The notes: generated by a model not told the origin, from the letters alone. A stretch of DNA of 64,000 bases from Chloroflexota bacterium (GCA_029265355.1 JAJUJL010000003.1:62001-126000); one strand, 5' to 3'. Positions 18,375 through 30,091 are shown, counted from the first letter of the stretch. Made by a program: numbers and translations.

Positions 18375-20030
18375 ATGACCGACTTGATCTCTCAAATTAC
18401 CGCCGACCTTCAAAAACAAATCGAGGCCTTCAAGCCAGAGTATGAAATGCGCGATGTCGGCACGGTGACGGATGCCGGCGACGGGATTGCGCGCGTGCGC
18501 GGGCTTTCGGATGTGCGCGCCCAGGAGCTGGTGCAGTTTGCCAACGGTGTGCTGGGTGTGGCGTTCAACCTGGAAGCCGACTCCGTGGGCGTGATCATCA
18601 TGGGCGATTATGCGGAGATCGAAGAAGGCATGACGGTGCGCTCGACCGGGCGCATCGCCTCCGTGCCAGTGGGCGATGGCATGATCGGGCGCGTGGTGAA
18701 TGCGCTGGGTCAGCCCATCGATGGCAAGGGGCCGATCCAATTCGAGCATTACCGCCCCATCGAGCGCATTGCGCCGGGCGTGGTGCTGCGCAAGGATGTG
18801 GATACGCCGGTGCAGACCGGCATCAAAGCCATCGATGCCATGATCCCCATTGGGCGCGGGCAGCGTGAGCTGATCATCGGCGATCGCCAGACCGGCAAGA
18901 CTGCCCTGGCTATTGATACGATTATCAACCAAAAAGGCAAAGACCTGCTGTGCATCTACGTGGCGATCGGTCAGAAGAAAGCGGCCATCGCCCGCACCGT
19001 GGCCACGCTGGAGCGCTTCGGGGCGATGGATTACACCACGGTGGTGGTGGCGGCAGCCGATGAACCAGCTGCGCTGCAGTATTTTGCGCCTTATTCGGGC
19101 TGCACCATCGGCGAGGAATTCATGGAAACGGGGCGCGATGCGCTGGTGGTGTACGACGACCTGTCCAAGCACGCCTGGGCGTATCGCCAGGTGTCGCTGC
19201 TGCTGCGCCGCCCGCCGGGGCGCGAGGCATACCCCGGAGATGTCTTCTACCTGCACTCGCGCTTGTTGGAGCGCGCCGCACGCCTGGCGATCGAGTATGT
19301 GATCGTGCCGGCGGCTTTCCAGGGCGAGACCGCGGGCGTGGAGGAGTCGGTCGATCAGAAGGTTTACGGCGGACCGCTGGCGCGGCATGACGCTGAGCAG
19401 GCGCTGAAGGCCATGCAAGGCGATTTCAAGATCGTCCGGCGCAAGGGTTCGGGCGGTTCGCTGACCGCCTTGCCGATCATCGAGACGCTGCTGGGCGACG
19501 TTTCGGCGTACATCCCGACCAATGTGATTTCGATCACCGATGGCCAGATCTACCTGGAGAGCAACCTGTTCTACGCCGGCATTCGCCCGGCGGTGAACGT
19601 CGGTCTCTCGGTCTCGCGGGTGGGCGGCGACGCCCAAACGCGGGCGATGAAGCAGGTTGCCGGTCGCCTGCGCCTGGATATGGCGGCTTTCCGCGAGCTG
19701 GCGGCCTTTGCGCAGTTCGGCTCTGAGCTGGACAAGGCCACTCAGCAGCAGCTCAACCGCGGCCTGCACCTGCAGGAGATCTTGAAGCAGCCGCAATATG
19801 AGCCGGTATCTCTGGAGCATGAAGTGATCGTGATCTATGCGGGAACGCGTGGCTACGCCGACAAGGTTGCCCTGGACCAGATGCGCCGTTGGGAGCTAGA
19901 TCTGGTGCGATTTATGGAAACCTCCTATCCAGAAATCGGGAAAGATATTTCTGAAAAGAAGCGCATCACGGAGGAAAACGAGGCCAGGCTGCGAGCGGCG
20001 CTGGAGGCTTTTACCAGCACCTGGCAGTAA
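18375..20030 (+). CDS. atpA: ATP synthase F1 subunit alpha
   Basis: The non-catalytic nucleotide-binding subunit of F1. The 551 residues are longer than the usual 500-515, with an extended C-terminal tail (after about 510, [20 protein letters not shown]). The Walker A loop is GDRQTGKTA and the signature [14 protein letters not shown] is intact. GGAGG precedes the ATG. It heads a set with gamma, beta and epsilon. The delta subunit gene, which normally stands just before atpA, is missing: the upstream neighbour is the M42 peptidase. Confidence 0.97.
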   Translation: MTDLISQITADLQKQIEAFKPEYEMRDVGTVTDAGDGIARVRGLSDVRAQELVQFANGVLGVAFNLEADSVGVIIMGDYAEIEEGMTVRSTGRIASVPVGDGMIGRVVNALGQPIDGKGPIQFEHYRPIERIAPGVVLRKDVDTPVQTGIKAIDAMIPIGRGQRELIIGDRQTGKTALAIDTIINQKGKDLLCIYVAIGQKKAAIARTVATLERFGAMDYTTVVVAAADEPAALQYFAPYSGCTIGEEFMETGRDALVVYDDLSKHAWAYRQVSLLLRRPPGREAYPGDVFYLHSRLLERAARLAIEYVIVPAAFQGETAGVEESVDQKVYGGPLARHDAEQALKAMQGDFKIVRRKGSGGSLTALPIIETLLGDVSAYIPTNVISITDGQIYLESNLFYAGIRPAVNVGLSVSRVGGDAQTRAMKQVAGRLRLDMAAFRELAAFAQFGSELDKATQQQLNRGLHLQEILKQPQYEPVSLEHEVIVIYAGTRGYADKVALDQMRRWELDLVRFMETSYPEIGKDISEKKRITEENEARLRAALEAFTSTWQ

Positions 20031-20101
20031 CCAGACCCGCTGGGCTGCGACCGGAAACAGGTACGCTGATCGCAATGACCGTGTAGAGACCACGAGGGAC
20101 T

Positions 20102-22397
<2,296 letters not shown>

Positions 22398-22439
22398 CGG
22401 CAGGATTAATCCTGGCGCTGCCGAGTGAGGAATCAATCT

Positions 22440-22904
22440 ATGCCAATTCGCTGCGAGATTGTTTCGCAAGACCGTATGGTGTGGGAAGGGGATGCCGATA
22501 TCGTGATCATTCCCGGCACAGAAGGGGAAATGGGCATCCTGCCGCGGCACGCCCCGCTGCTTTCGACGATGAAGTTTGGTATCCTGAAAGTGCGCACACA
22601 GGGTCGCGAGGAAGTGTTCGCGATATCGGGAGGCATCGTCGAGGTGCAGCCAGATATCGTCACCGTGCTGGCGGATGCGGCGGAAAATGTGGAGGAAATT
22701 GACGTGGCGCGGGCTGAGGCAGCGCGCCAGCGCGCTGAGGAGTTCTTGAAAGCGGGGCCGCCACCGGATACCGACGCTTACCTGGCAATGGAAGCGGCGC
22801 TGCGCCGCTCCAACCTGCGCCTGGAGGCCGCCCGTCGCTATCGACGCGGCGTCAGCCGACCGACAGACTATGGAGAGGGCGGCTCGACGACGGGGCGCGG
22901 ATAA
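22440..22904 (+). CDS. atpC: ATP synthase F1 subunit epsilon
   Basis: The small regulatory subunit of the rotor, 154 residues. The N-terminal beta-sandwich contains the family motif IPGTEGEMGILPRHAPLLS. A helical C-terminal part follows (DVARAEAARQRAEEFL), with an unusually long Arg/Gly-rich tail from about 125. The ATG at 22440 is preferred over a GTG at 22425 because TGAGG lies nine bases before it. It is followed 3 bases later by the MreB-like gene. Confidence 0.94.
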   Translation: MPIRCEIVSQDRMVWEGDADIVIIPGTEGEMGILPRHAPLLSTMKFGILKVRTQGREEVFAISGGIVEVQPDIVTVLADAAENVEEIDVARAEAARQRAEEFLKAGPPPDTDAYLAMEAALRRSNLRLEAARRYRRGVSRPTDYGEGGSTTGRG

Positions 22905-22907
22905 TCT

Positions 22908-23918
22908 ATGGCGCTTTTTTCAAAAGAATTGGGCATCGACCTGGGGACGATGTTCACGCGCGTCGTGGAAGGCAACCAGGTGGTCTTGGAAGAACCCACC
23001 ATGGCTGCCATTGTGATCGATGAAGAAAAGATGGTCGCCTGGGGCAAGGAAGCCCAGGAGATGTACGGCCGTGTTTCGGACGTGATGGAAGTCTCCCGTC
23101 CCTTGATGAACGGGGTGATCGCCGATTACGTGGTGGCAGAAAACCTGCTGGCCGCTGTGCTGCAGCGCTTGAGCAGTCCCCTGTTGCGCTTTTTCAAGCC
23201 CAAGGTGATGATCACGGTGCCCTATGGCGTGACCAGCGTGGAGAGCCGGGCGGTGCACGAAGCGGCGCTGCAAGCCGGCAGCAGCGAGGTATATTTGATC
23301 CAGCAGCCGCTGGCAGCCGCCCTGGGCGTGGATCTGCCGATCAGCACGCCAACGGGCAATATGCTGCTGTGCCTGGGCGGCGGAGCGACACAGGCGGCGG
23401 TGATGGCGATGTATGGCATTGTCTCGGCAGAGACGATGCGCGCCGGCGGCATGACGCTGGATGAAGCTATCGTGGCTTACGTGCGCAAAAAATACGGCGT
23501 GATTATCGGGCCGCTGACGGCTGAGATGATCAAGATAAAGATCGGGGCGGCAGTGCCCCAGCCCGAGGAGCAGAGCATCGAGGTGCAGGGGCAGGACCAG
23601 GTGAGCGGTTTGCCCAAGCCGGTATCGCTGACCACCGGCGAGGTGGTGGAGGCGATGCAGGATGCCCTGCACGATGTGGTGGAGACCGCCCGGCGCGTCC
23701 TGGAAAAGACCCCGCCTGAATTGGTCTCGGATATCATTGACCGCGGCCTAGCGCTGACCGGCGGCGGAGCGCTGCTGCGCGGCATCGATAAGCTGCTGAC
23801 CAAGGAGCTGGGTGTGCCGGCCTACCTGGTGGACAACCCAACCACTTGCGTGGCGGAAGGCGCGGCGCGCGGCTTGAGCCTGTATCCGCTGATCCGCAGG
23901 AATTTGCCGCCGGTATGA
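22908..23918 (+). CDS. MreB-like actin homologue with altered active site
   Basis: A 336-residue actin-fold protein, the normal MreB length, aligned end to end with MreB. The adenosine loop LTGGGALLRG (283-292) is intact, and so is IDLGT (10-14). Key positions differ: the catalytic LIEEP of MreB is LIQQP (130-134); VDIGGGTT is LCLGGGAT, with Cys155 in place of the conserved Asp; and GGDxxDE is GGMTLDE (180-186). DLGTANT is DLGTMFT. ATP hydrolysis is therefore doubtful, while binding may remain. No MreC, MreD or RodA follows. It sits 3 bases after atpC and is probably cotranscribed. Role in cell shape is an inference. Confidence 0.85.
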   Translation: MALFSKELGIDLGTMFTRVVEGNQVVLEEPTMAAIVIDEEKMVAWGKEAQEMYGRVSDVMEVSRPLMNGVIADYVVAENLLAAVLQRLSSPLLRFFKPKVMITVPYGVTSVESRAVHEAALQAGSSEVYLIQQPLAAALGVDLPISTPTGNMLLCLGGGATQAAVMAMYGIVSAETMRAGGMTLDEAIVAYVRKKYGVIIGPLTAEMIKIKIGAAVPQPEEQSIEVQGQDQVSGLPKPVSLTTGEVVEAMQDALHDVVETARRVLEKTPPELVSDIIDRGLALTGGGALLRGIDKLLTKELGVPAYLVDNPTTCVAEGAARGLSLYPLIRRNLPPV

Positions 23919-24070
23919 TCACTGAAGGTCACCGAGAACACAGAAACGCTGAGCCCCAGGGGACATTGAAGCACCAAGGAGTCTGAGTAGGGTAAGAGGG
24001 GTGAGGCTCGTGGTTGATTCGACTGGTGAGCTGTGTGGCTTTTTGTTAGGCGGGAGAGAGGAGGCAGGCG

Positions 24071-24787
24071 ATGAGCGAAGGCGAGAGAAGAACGATTTTG
24101 ATCACGGGTGCGAGCGGGGCAGCCGGGCAAGCGGCAGCGAAACGATTTGCTGCCCAAGGCTACGCCCTGGCCCTTTCGGGCAGGGATGTTGGCAAACTTC
24201 AGGCGCTGGCAGGCGAGATGGGCATCGACGCGGACCGCCTACTGTTGATTACCGGCGATGTCTCCAAAGAGGAGGGAGCGCAGGCTGCGGTGCAGGGCGC
24301 GTTGGCGCGCTTTGGGCGGTTGGATGTGCTGGTGAACCTGGTGGGCGGCTGGACAGGCGGCAAGAGCGTGGTGGAGACGCCGCTGGATGAGCTCGAAACG
24401 ATGCTCCAGCAGCACTTCTACAGCACGCTGCACTTGAGCCGGGCGGCGCTGCCCGGGATGCTCTCGCGCGGCTGGGGCAGGATCATCGTGGTCACCGCGC
24501 CGACGGCGGGCAACCCGACCGCTGGCTCGCTGGCTTATGCAGCAGCCAAGGCAGCCCAAGAGACACTGATCCTGACCATTGCCGAGGAGGTCAAAGGACG
24601 CGGGGTGACTGCCAATGCCATTCGGGTGCGGGCGATCGACGCCAGGCGCGAGAAGCTCAGCGCGCCAACGGCGAAGAACGCCTTTTGGTCCACGCCGGAG
24701 GAGATCGCCGAGGCGATGCTGTTCTTGTGCTCAGAGGCGGGCAGCATGCTCAACGGAGCGAGAATTCCGCTCTACGGCAGCGCCTGA
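24071..24787 (+). CDS. Short-chain dehydrogenase/reductase (SDR)
   Basis: A 238-residue classical SDR. The cofactor loop is ITGASGAAGQAAAK (10-23) and the catalytic pair is in YAAAK. The conserved Asn appears in VNLVGGWTGG, where NNAG is usual. At the catalytic Ser strand the sequence reads IVVTAPTAG, so the usual Ser-Ser is not obvious. AGGAGG lies before the ATG. It ends at a strong bidirectional terminator. Substrate unknown. Confidence 0.88.
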   Translation: MSEGERRTILITGASGAAGQAAAKRFAAQGYALALSGRDVGKLQALAGEMGIDADRLLLITGDVSKEEGAQAAVQGALARFGRLDVLVNLVGGWTGGKSVVETPLDELETMLQQHFYSTLHLSRAALPGMLSRGWGRIIVVTAPTAGNPTAGSLAYAAAKAAQETLILTIAEEVKGRGVTANAIRVRAIDARREKLSAPTAKNAFWSTPEEIAEAMLFLCSEAGSMLNGARIPLYGSA

Positions 24788-24805
24788 CCATCGCCATCGA
24801 GGAAA

Positions 24806-24845
24806 AAAAGATCCCAAAGGCCTTTTGAGACCTTTGGGATCTTTT
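24806..24845. terminator. Bidirectional rho-independent terminator
   Basis: AAAAGATCCCAAAGG and CCTTTGGGATCTTTT form a 15-base perfect stem around a short loop. Runs of T occur on both sides: seven on the minus strand and four on the plus strand. It lies between the convergent SDR and subtilase genes. Confidence 0.88.
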
Positions 24846-24864
24846 ATTAAAAGTGGTTTATTCG

Positions 24865-24903
24865 GGGGTAAGTTTGGGCGGTGAAGCCGCCCAAACTTAC
24901 CCC
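24865..24903. terminator. Second, perfect 17-base-pair hairpin before the subtilase stop
   Basis: GGGGTAAGTTTGGGCGG (24865-24881) pairs perfectly with the arm at 24887-24903 around the loop TGAAG. There is no T run next to it. It may stabilise the 3' end of the subtilase mRNA or act with the neighbouring terminator. Confidence 0.6.
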
Positions 24904-24930
24904 AAACGACATCTGCCTCAGACCAGAGGG

Positions 24931-27900
24931 TCACGGGACGACATAGGCCTGGGGCACGATCGGTAAGATGACCTCCGTCTCCAGAGCCAGGAAAGAGCCA
25001 ACGGCGCCGGAAGGCAAAGCGAACGCGCCCAGCGGTTGGTTGACGCCTTCACCGGTGGCGAAGACAGACAGGATCGAACCGGCTGCCAGGTCGACCGGGT
25101 AGAGGTCGATGTACTCCACCAGGCCATCCGGCGAGGTGATCTCCAGGTCGTATTTTCCAGCGGGCAGCTCCAGGTAGGCGGCCACGTCGCCAAAGACTAC
25201 GTCATTGGCAATCACCGTGCCATCGTCGGTGCGCACATCGGCGGTAGTGGCCGGCAGGGTATTGGCGAAGGGCGCCAGGTGACCGAGGCGCAGCTTGAAG
25301 TTGCCGCTGGTGGGGGCGGTGTTGTCATCGGTGAGCAGCAGCAGGTCGAGCGGCTGGTTCGTTCCATCGCCGACAGCAACTGCGGTGTAATCCATGCCGG
25401 CAGCAAGGTTGACGGTGGCGGTGATCGCTGGGGTCATGCTGCCAGTGGGGAAGATCTCGATCAGATAGTTACCGGGCGCGAAGTCCAGGTAAGTGGTCGA
25501 GTCGCCGTAGTTGAAGGTTGGGATGGCGGTTGTTCCGTCGATATCGACGCGCACCGTGGCAGGATCGCCGAAGGGCGCCAGGTGAGCGACCTGCAGGCGG
25601 GCGTTCTGAGCCACCTTGAGGTAGTTCCAGGCGGCAAAGTCAAGCGCGGCATCGTTGGTGGCCAGCGCTTCATTGAAGATGCTGGTGTTATCCACGGCAG
25701 CTTCCACCTGGAAGGTGAAGATCTTGGGCGGCGATGCTTTGCGCGTGACCAGCACCTCGCTGTTGTTGGGAACCGTGCCCGTACCGTTGTAATAGTACAT
25801 GTCGCCCACGGAGGCGTCGGCATTCTCAGCGCCAATGGTGCCATTGGTGGTGTCGCCGGTGAAGGCGTTGCTGGGATAAGCAAACCAGATGTTCTCGGCG
25901 CCTAACTGGATCCAGACCTGGAAGGTGGCCCTGGAGCTGGCGTCGCCGTAGCGGGGCACGTTGTTCCATTCCAGAACCAGGAAGTCATTGACGCCATCGG
26001 ATAGAATACCGATGTACCAGTTACCAGAGCTGGTCATATCCAGGTCGGTCCACCAGGGTGCGAGCACGTTGTTGGGAAGAGCGGCGTTGGGGAGCGCCTG
26101 GTTGGCGCCGCCAGCGGCGACGCCACTGGCTGTGCCCGCCTCCACGGTGCCGTTCACCGACCAGATAATGGAGGTGTAGGTTTGGCCGAAGTATTGGAAC
26201 GCCGGCACATTGTAGGCGACGCCACCGTCATCGGGGTTGGAAGGTTTGGCAGCGGGAGTGACACCGAAACCGGAGAGCGCCAGGAAGGGGGCGTATCCAA
26301 CACCGGCATCCACGCTGAAGCCTGACGGGCCGATATCGCCGCTCCAGGTGAGCTGATTGCTGCCGCCATTGTAGACCAGCCCGCCGGTGGCGGAGGCGGG
26401 TACATAGGTGGCGTTGACCGGCACGCTGTCGGTCAGGTGGAAGGTGCGGGTAACGATATCGGTGTTGGCCAGGGTGATGGTGTAGGTGGCAATGCCGCCT
26501 TGCACCGTCTCAGCCACGTCAGCAACCTTGGAGATGGTGTTCAGGTCGGTGCTGGCAGCGACATAAGCTGCCACGGGCATGTGCGCATCCGGCGCCAGGC
26601 CAGCAGCTTCGCTCCAAACCACCTTGCCGAACTGCCAGGTTTCCTGCGGGAGCGTGGTCACATCCAGGGTAAAGGTGAAGGTGGCGCTGGCGCCTGGAGC
26701 GATGGCGAAGCTGCCCGGAGAGAAGCTGCCCGCGCCTGGGCCAACATAGGAAGCGCTCCAGTTCATCGCCTGGGTGGTGGGATTGCTCACGGTGCGCGTC
26801 CAGGAGCAGGTCTTGTAGCAAGCGCTGGATTGCATGCTGGGCAGGTTGAGTTCAGACGGGTCGCCGCCCAAAGCGGGATCAGCGTTGGTGAAATTGGCGA
26901 CAGTCTCGTCCATCACCAGGCCGACCAGGGGAGCTTTGTTCAGGTCGGTGCGCCCGGCGCCCTGGTCAAAGGGATCCGCCGGAGTGATGGCGTTCTCCTT
27001 GAGCATGGAGTCGTCGGAGGTGGTCATCAGCGCCGAACGCAGTTGGGTGGGCGTCCAGGAGGGGTAGAGATCGCGCAGCAGCGCCAGGGCGCCGGCGGTG
27101 TGCGGGCTGGCCATGGATGTGCCCTGCAGGAAGGCGAACTCTTCCGGGGTTTTGTAGGCAGCCAGGATGTTCACGCCGGGCGAGGCGATGTCGGGCTTGA
27201 TCACCTCCACCGGGGCAGGGCCGCGCGAGCTGAAGCCCGCCAGGATGTCTTCGTAAGCCGGGTTGAGCACATACACGGCTTGCGGGTTGATCTGGGCGGT
27301 AGCGCCGGGGTGAGCGTCGATCCAACTGCGCACAGCCAGGCCGCTGGGGTTATCGATCATCACCGAGGGAATGGTGGTGGTTTCGAGGCCGCCCATGGCG
27401 ATGGGAGGGCCGCCGACGTTGTTATAAACGACCACGCCGATGGCGCCGGCGTTGTATGCGTTGGTCACCTTGTCCACGAAGGCGCAGGTTCCACGCGCAA
27501 TCAGCGCCAGGCTGCCGGTGAAGAAGCCAGCACTGTGCGCGACGCAGCCGGTCACGTTGGCGGGATTGTAGCGGATTTCTGCAGAGATGGTGGTGGTGAT
27601 GGCTGGGCCGGTGCCGACCAGGGCAGCCAGGCCAACCAGGTTCGGATCGACCGGGGTTGGGCCGGTGATATCCATCGAATTGGCGAACAGGCGGCTGTGG
27701 GTGGTGGCGGCGCTGGACATCGTCCAAACCGGTTCGGGGCCGACCGTGGCAGGGCCAGGACCGGAGTTGCCAGCCGAGCGGGAGGCGGCGATGCCAGCCG
27801 CCAGGGCGCTCAGGTAGGCCAGTTGTTTATCGCCGGTGAAGGTGTCGCCGCCAATGCCGATCGATTCGTTGAGCACGTCAACGCCGTCAGCGATAGCCTG

Positions 27901-28911
27901 GTTGATGCCGGCGACAACCGAGGAGGTGGGGCAGGAGTTCAGCTCGCAGACATCATAAGCGATGATATTGGCGTGTGGGGCGACGCCGGAGATCGTCTTG
28001 GTGATGAGATTCACACCGCTGTCATAGACGAACTCGGTGAAGTTGCCGGCGACAGTGCTGGCGGTGTGGCTACCGTGGCCGTCGCCGTCTTCGGGACCAT
28101 CGGTTTCGATGCCCAAGACATCCACGTAGTCCCAAACGCCCACCAGCTTATCGTTGCAAACCAGTGTGGGGTCGTAGTTTGGATCGGCGGGATTGCACCA
28201 GCCCTTGTAGTTGCCTGCGCCAAAGGGGTTGGTGTGGTCGTATCCATCCCCGCCGATGTCGGCAAAGGAGGGGTGATCCATGTTGATGCCGGTGTCGAGA
28301 ATGCCAACGATCACGCCCTCGCCAAAGGTTCCGGGGAGTCCGCCGGTGTTGGTTCCATTCCAGATGCCAGGCGCGCCGATCAAGGTGGGGCCGACATCGG
28401 TGCTCACTGGGAAGGACTGGTCAGGTTCCACGGCGCGCACGCCCGGCATGGCTGCCAGGGCGGCGGCTTCTTCAGAGGTGAGCTCGGTAACCAGGCCGTT
28501 GAGGGCATAGAAATACTGGAAAATCACGTCCAGCTTGCGGTTGAGCGCCAGGCTGGCAGCGTCCAGGAAGTTGGCTTGCTGAGCCTGCAAGTAGCTGGTG
28601 TAGGCCTGGACTGCAGGACTATTGACGTCCAGCTTGGGGCTTCCAGTGGCAGCCGGACTGGTGGCTTCGATGCCGGAGATGCCACCGGCGTAGAGCGCAG
28701 CGGAGGCCTGCTCGAAAGTGATGATATAACGGTGCAGACCTTTGCCGCCGGAAAGGTCGGCGATGAGTTGAACGGGTTGTTCTTGTGCGAGTGTCAGGGA
28801 TTTGGTTGGAGGAGGTTGGGTCTGGGCGGCGGCTGGAGCGGTGAACCCAATCGCCAGGAGAGAGAAAATGGTGAGCAGATTGAGAATCGAAGCGAGTTGT
28901 TTTCTATTCAT
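24931..28911 (-). CDS. Secreted subtilisin-like serine protease (S8) with PA and DUF4397 domains
   Basis: A 1326-residue exported protease. Order: signal peptide (1-30, ending PAAAQ), inhibitor I9-type propeptide (about 60-165), catalytic domain with Asp206 in VGILDTGIN, His279 in DGHGSHTAS and the Ser in LQGTSMASPHTAGA (about 600), with a PA domain inserted before the Ser. An Ig-like fibronectin region, a DUF11-like domain, and two DUF4397-type repeats follow (each with QVAHLAPF or RLGHLAPF). It ends VILPIVPQAYVVP, similar to two other exported proteins here. It probably digests proteins outside the cell. AAAGGAA lies 10-15 bases before the ATG. Confidence 0.94.
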   Translation of the reverse strand: MNRKQLASILNLLTIFSLLAIGFTAPAAAQTQPPPTKSLTLAQEQPVQLIADLSGGKGLHRYIITFEQASAALYAGGISGIEATSPAATGSPKLDVNSPAVQAYTSYLQAQQANFLDAASLALNRKLDVIFQYFYALNGLVTELTSEEAAALAAMPGVRAVEPDQSFPVSTDVGPTLIGAPGIWNGTNTGGLPGTFGEGVIVGILDTGINMDHPSFADIGGDGYDHTNPFGAGNYKGWCNPADPNYDPTLVCNDKLVGVWDYVDVLGIETDGPEDGDGHGSHTASTVAGNFTEFVYDSGVNLITKTISGVAPHANIIAYDVCELNSCPTSSVVAGINQAIADGVDVLNESIGIGGDTFTGDKQLAYLSALAAGIAASRSAGNSGPGPATVGPEPVWTMSSAATTHSRLFANSMDITGPTPVDPNLVGLAALVGTGPAITTTISAEIRYNPANVTGCVAHSAGFFTGSLALIARGTCAFVDKVTNAYNAGAIGVVVYNNVGGPPIAMGGLETTTIPSVMIDNPSGLAVRSWIDAHPGATAQINPQAVYVLNPAYEDILAGFSSRGPAPVEVIKPDIASPGVNILAAYKTPEEFAFLQGTSMASPHTAGALALLRDLYPSWTPTQLRSALMTTSDDSMLKENAITPADPFDQGAGRTDLNKAPLVGLVMDETVANFTNADPALGGDPSELNLPSMQSSACYKTCSWTRTVSNPTTQAMNWSASYVGPGAGSFSPGSFAIAPGASATFTFTLDVTTLPQETWQFGKVVWSEAAGLAPDAHMPVAAYVAASTDLNTISKVADVAETVQGGIATYTITLANTDIVTRTFHLTDSVPVNATYVPASATGGLVYNGGSNQLTWSGDIGPSGFSVDAGVGYAPFLALSGFGVTPAAKPSNPDDGGVAYNVPAFQYFGQTYTSIIWSVNGTVEAGTASGVAAGGANQALPNAALPNNVLAPWWTDLDMTSSGNWYIGILSDGVNDFLVLEWNNVPRYGDASSRATFQVWIQLGAENIWFAYPSNAFTGDTTNGTIGAENADASVGDMYYYNGTGTVPNNSEVLVTRKASPPKIFTFQVEAAVDNTSIFNEALATNDAALDFAAWNYLKVAQNARLQVAHLAPFGDPATVRVDIDGTTAIPTFNYGDSTTYLDFAPGNYLIEIFPTGSMTPAITATVNLAAGMDYTAVAVGDGTNQPLDLLLLTDDNTAPTSGNFKLRLGHLAPFANTLPATTADVRTDDGTVIANDVVFGDVAAYLELPAGKYDLEITSPDGLVEYIDLYPVDLAAGSILSVFATGEGVNQPLGAFALPSGAVGSFLALETEVILPIVPQAYVVP

Positions 28912-29381
28912 GACCTCTGTTCCTTTGGTATGTTATGCGAGTAAGCGCTATACTGAGCGATGAACTGAGTGACTGAAATTGAGGGTACGCTTCTAAATTA
29001 CTATTATCACCTCCTTAACTGTGAGTTTGGGTCCAGGCTGAACTTCGCTATGGAATTACGCGGTTCCGGCGCTGGCCAGTCATGTGGACTGGCTCTCAAA
29101 ACTTAACCTGGATGAACTCTGCAGGAATAGCATTCTCTAACCTGGCTTGTGCAGCAGAGGCACCACTGACCGAGAAATATGCTGACAAGAAAAATAGGAC
29201 ATCCAACGCCTATCGAGGAAATCGATCAGGTTGATGTCCGGTAAAGCGGTGGAATGTGACGAAATCGCATAAATTTGCTTGAGGCGCTTAATTGTCAGTA
29301 ATATTATCAGATTACATAAAATTTCTGATTAAGGGATGGTTAAATCTCGACCCGCGGCGATAGAAAGCGGTGGTCAATCGA
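28912..29381. other. 470-base intergenic region between rex and the subtilase gene
   Basis: Both flanking genes are on the minus strand. The region holds the rex terminator (29188-29239), a hairpin GCCAGTC-atgtg-GACTGGC (29075-29093), and a perfect Shine-Dalgarno-like TAAGGAGGTGAT on the minus strand at 29006-29017 that has no substantial reading frame behind it. No other gene is seen. Confidence 0.6.
29188..29239 (-). terminator. Rho-independent terminator of rex
   Basis: On the minus strand GGACATCAAC pairs with GTTGGATGTCC (one bulge), enclosing a second stem around GATCGAT, and is followed by TATTTTTC. It lies 143 bases after the rex stop. Confidence 0.75.
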
Positions 29382-30002
29382 TTAATCCAGGTAGTAGGTC
29401 ATGCGCTGCAGGTGGGTCACTGGGTCGGTGTGCTGGACATACACGTCCTCGGGCACCACCAGGTTGATGGGGGCGTAATTCAATATGGCGCGCACGCCGG
29501 CTTTGACCAGTTGATCGGCAACGGCCTGGGCTGCGGTCGCCGGAACAGCGATCATGGCGACCTTGATGTCGGCCGAGCGGATGGCGTCGACGAGCTGTGA
29601 GGTGTCCATCACAGTAAATTCACCAATGTGATGCCCAATTTTTGCGGGATCGTTATCGAAGAGCATGACGACGCGAAAGCCGCGGTCTTTGAAACCCTGG
29701 TAGCGGGCGACAGCGCTGCCAATGTCACCCGCGCCTACCACAACGATATCCCAGACGCGATCGACCTTCAAGATGCTGCGCAATTGGTTCACCAGGTAAT
29801 CGATGTTATAGCCGGTGCCTTGTTTGCCGAATTCGCCGAATTGAGAAAGGTCTTTGCGAATTTGAGCGGCGGAAATTCCCAGGCGTTCGCCCAGTTCCTG
29901 AGAAGAGGTGACCAAACGGCCTTCATCCTGCATACGCTGCAAAGTCCGCAGGTACAGCGGTAGACGCCCTACAACGATATCGGGGATATTTTTTGCGACC
30001 AT
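29382..30002 (-). CDS. rex: Redox-sensing transcriptional repressor Rex
   Basis: A 206-residue repressor that binds DNA when the NADH/NAD ratio is low and lets go on NADH binding. The N-terminal winged helix carries [12 protein letters not shown] and the recognition segment [19 protein letters not shown]. The Rossmann loop is [11 protein letters not shown] and [11 protein letters not shown] links the domains. Length is typical (about 205-215). AGGAG lies before the ATG. It is divergent from obg, and its own promoter region holds a TTTGTG palindrome that could allow autoregulation. Likely targets elsewhere are fermentation and respiration genes. Confidence 0.96.
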   Translation of the reverse strand: MVAKNIPDIVVGRLPLYLRTLQRMQDEGRLVTSSQELGERLGISAAQIRKDLSQFGEFGKQGTGYNIDYLVNQLRSILKVDRVWDIVVVGAGDIGSAVARYQGFKDRGFRVVMLFDNDPAKIGHHIGEFTVMDTSQLVDAIRSADIKVAMIAVPATAAQAVADQLVKAGVRAILNYAPINLVVPEDVYVQHTDPVTHLQRMTYYLD

Positions 30003-30014
30003 GCGCAGCTCCTA

Positions 30015-30069
30015 TGTGGGTTTGGGTGCTCAAAATTTACCACAAATTACCGGTTTGTGCAAACCCACA
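30015..30069. promoter_or_regulatory. 10-base inverted repeat flanking the rex/obg intergenic region
   Basis: TGTGGGTTTG at 30015-30024 and CAAACCCACA at 30060-30069 are perfect inverted copies. They bracket the inner palindrome at 30041-30059. This could be an operator or a loop site for a dimeric regulator. Confidence 0.4.
30041..30059. promoter_or_regulatory. Candidate Rex-type operator within the rex promoter
   Basis: CACAAA-N7-TTTGTG is a perfect palindrome. On the minus strand it begins in the -35-like TTGCAC and fills most of the 17-base spacer to a -10-like TAAATT, so a bound protein would block the rex promoter. The half-site TTGTG is that of Rex, but the known consensus has the arms facing the other way (TTGTG...CACAA). 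Binding by Rex is therefore uncertain. Confidence 0.4.
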
Positions 30070-30091
30070 CGAGAAGCGCACAAAGTCCCGA

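Noticed and set aside
18357-19820. 487-residue frame on the minus strand
   Set aside because: Antisense to atpA, which is certain; the frame has the His/Arg-rich look of a shadow.
23919-24070. Possible repeat at GGTCACCGAGAACACAGAAACG
   Set aside because: It recalls common intergenic repeats, but no second copy was noticed in the window.
26437-28944. 835-residue frame on the plus strand
   Set aside because: Antisense to the subtilase. The composition is Gly/Val/His-rich with no fold pattern.
29075-29093. Hairpin GCCAGTC-atgtg-GACTGGC as a riboswitch
   Set aside because: Only a 7-base stem; no known riboswitch core could be matched.
30041-30059. Calling the palindrome a definite Rex site
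   Set aside because: The half-sites face the wrong way compared with the known consensus, so it is only listed as a candidate.
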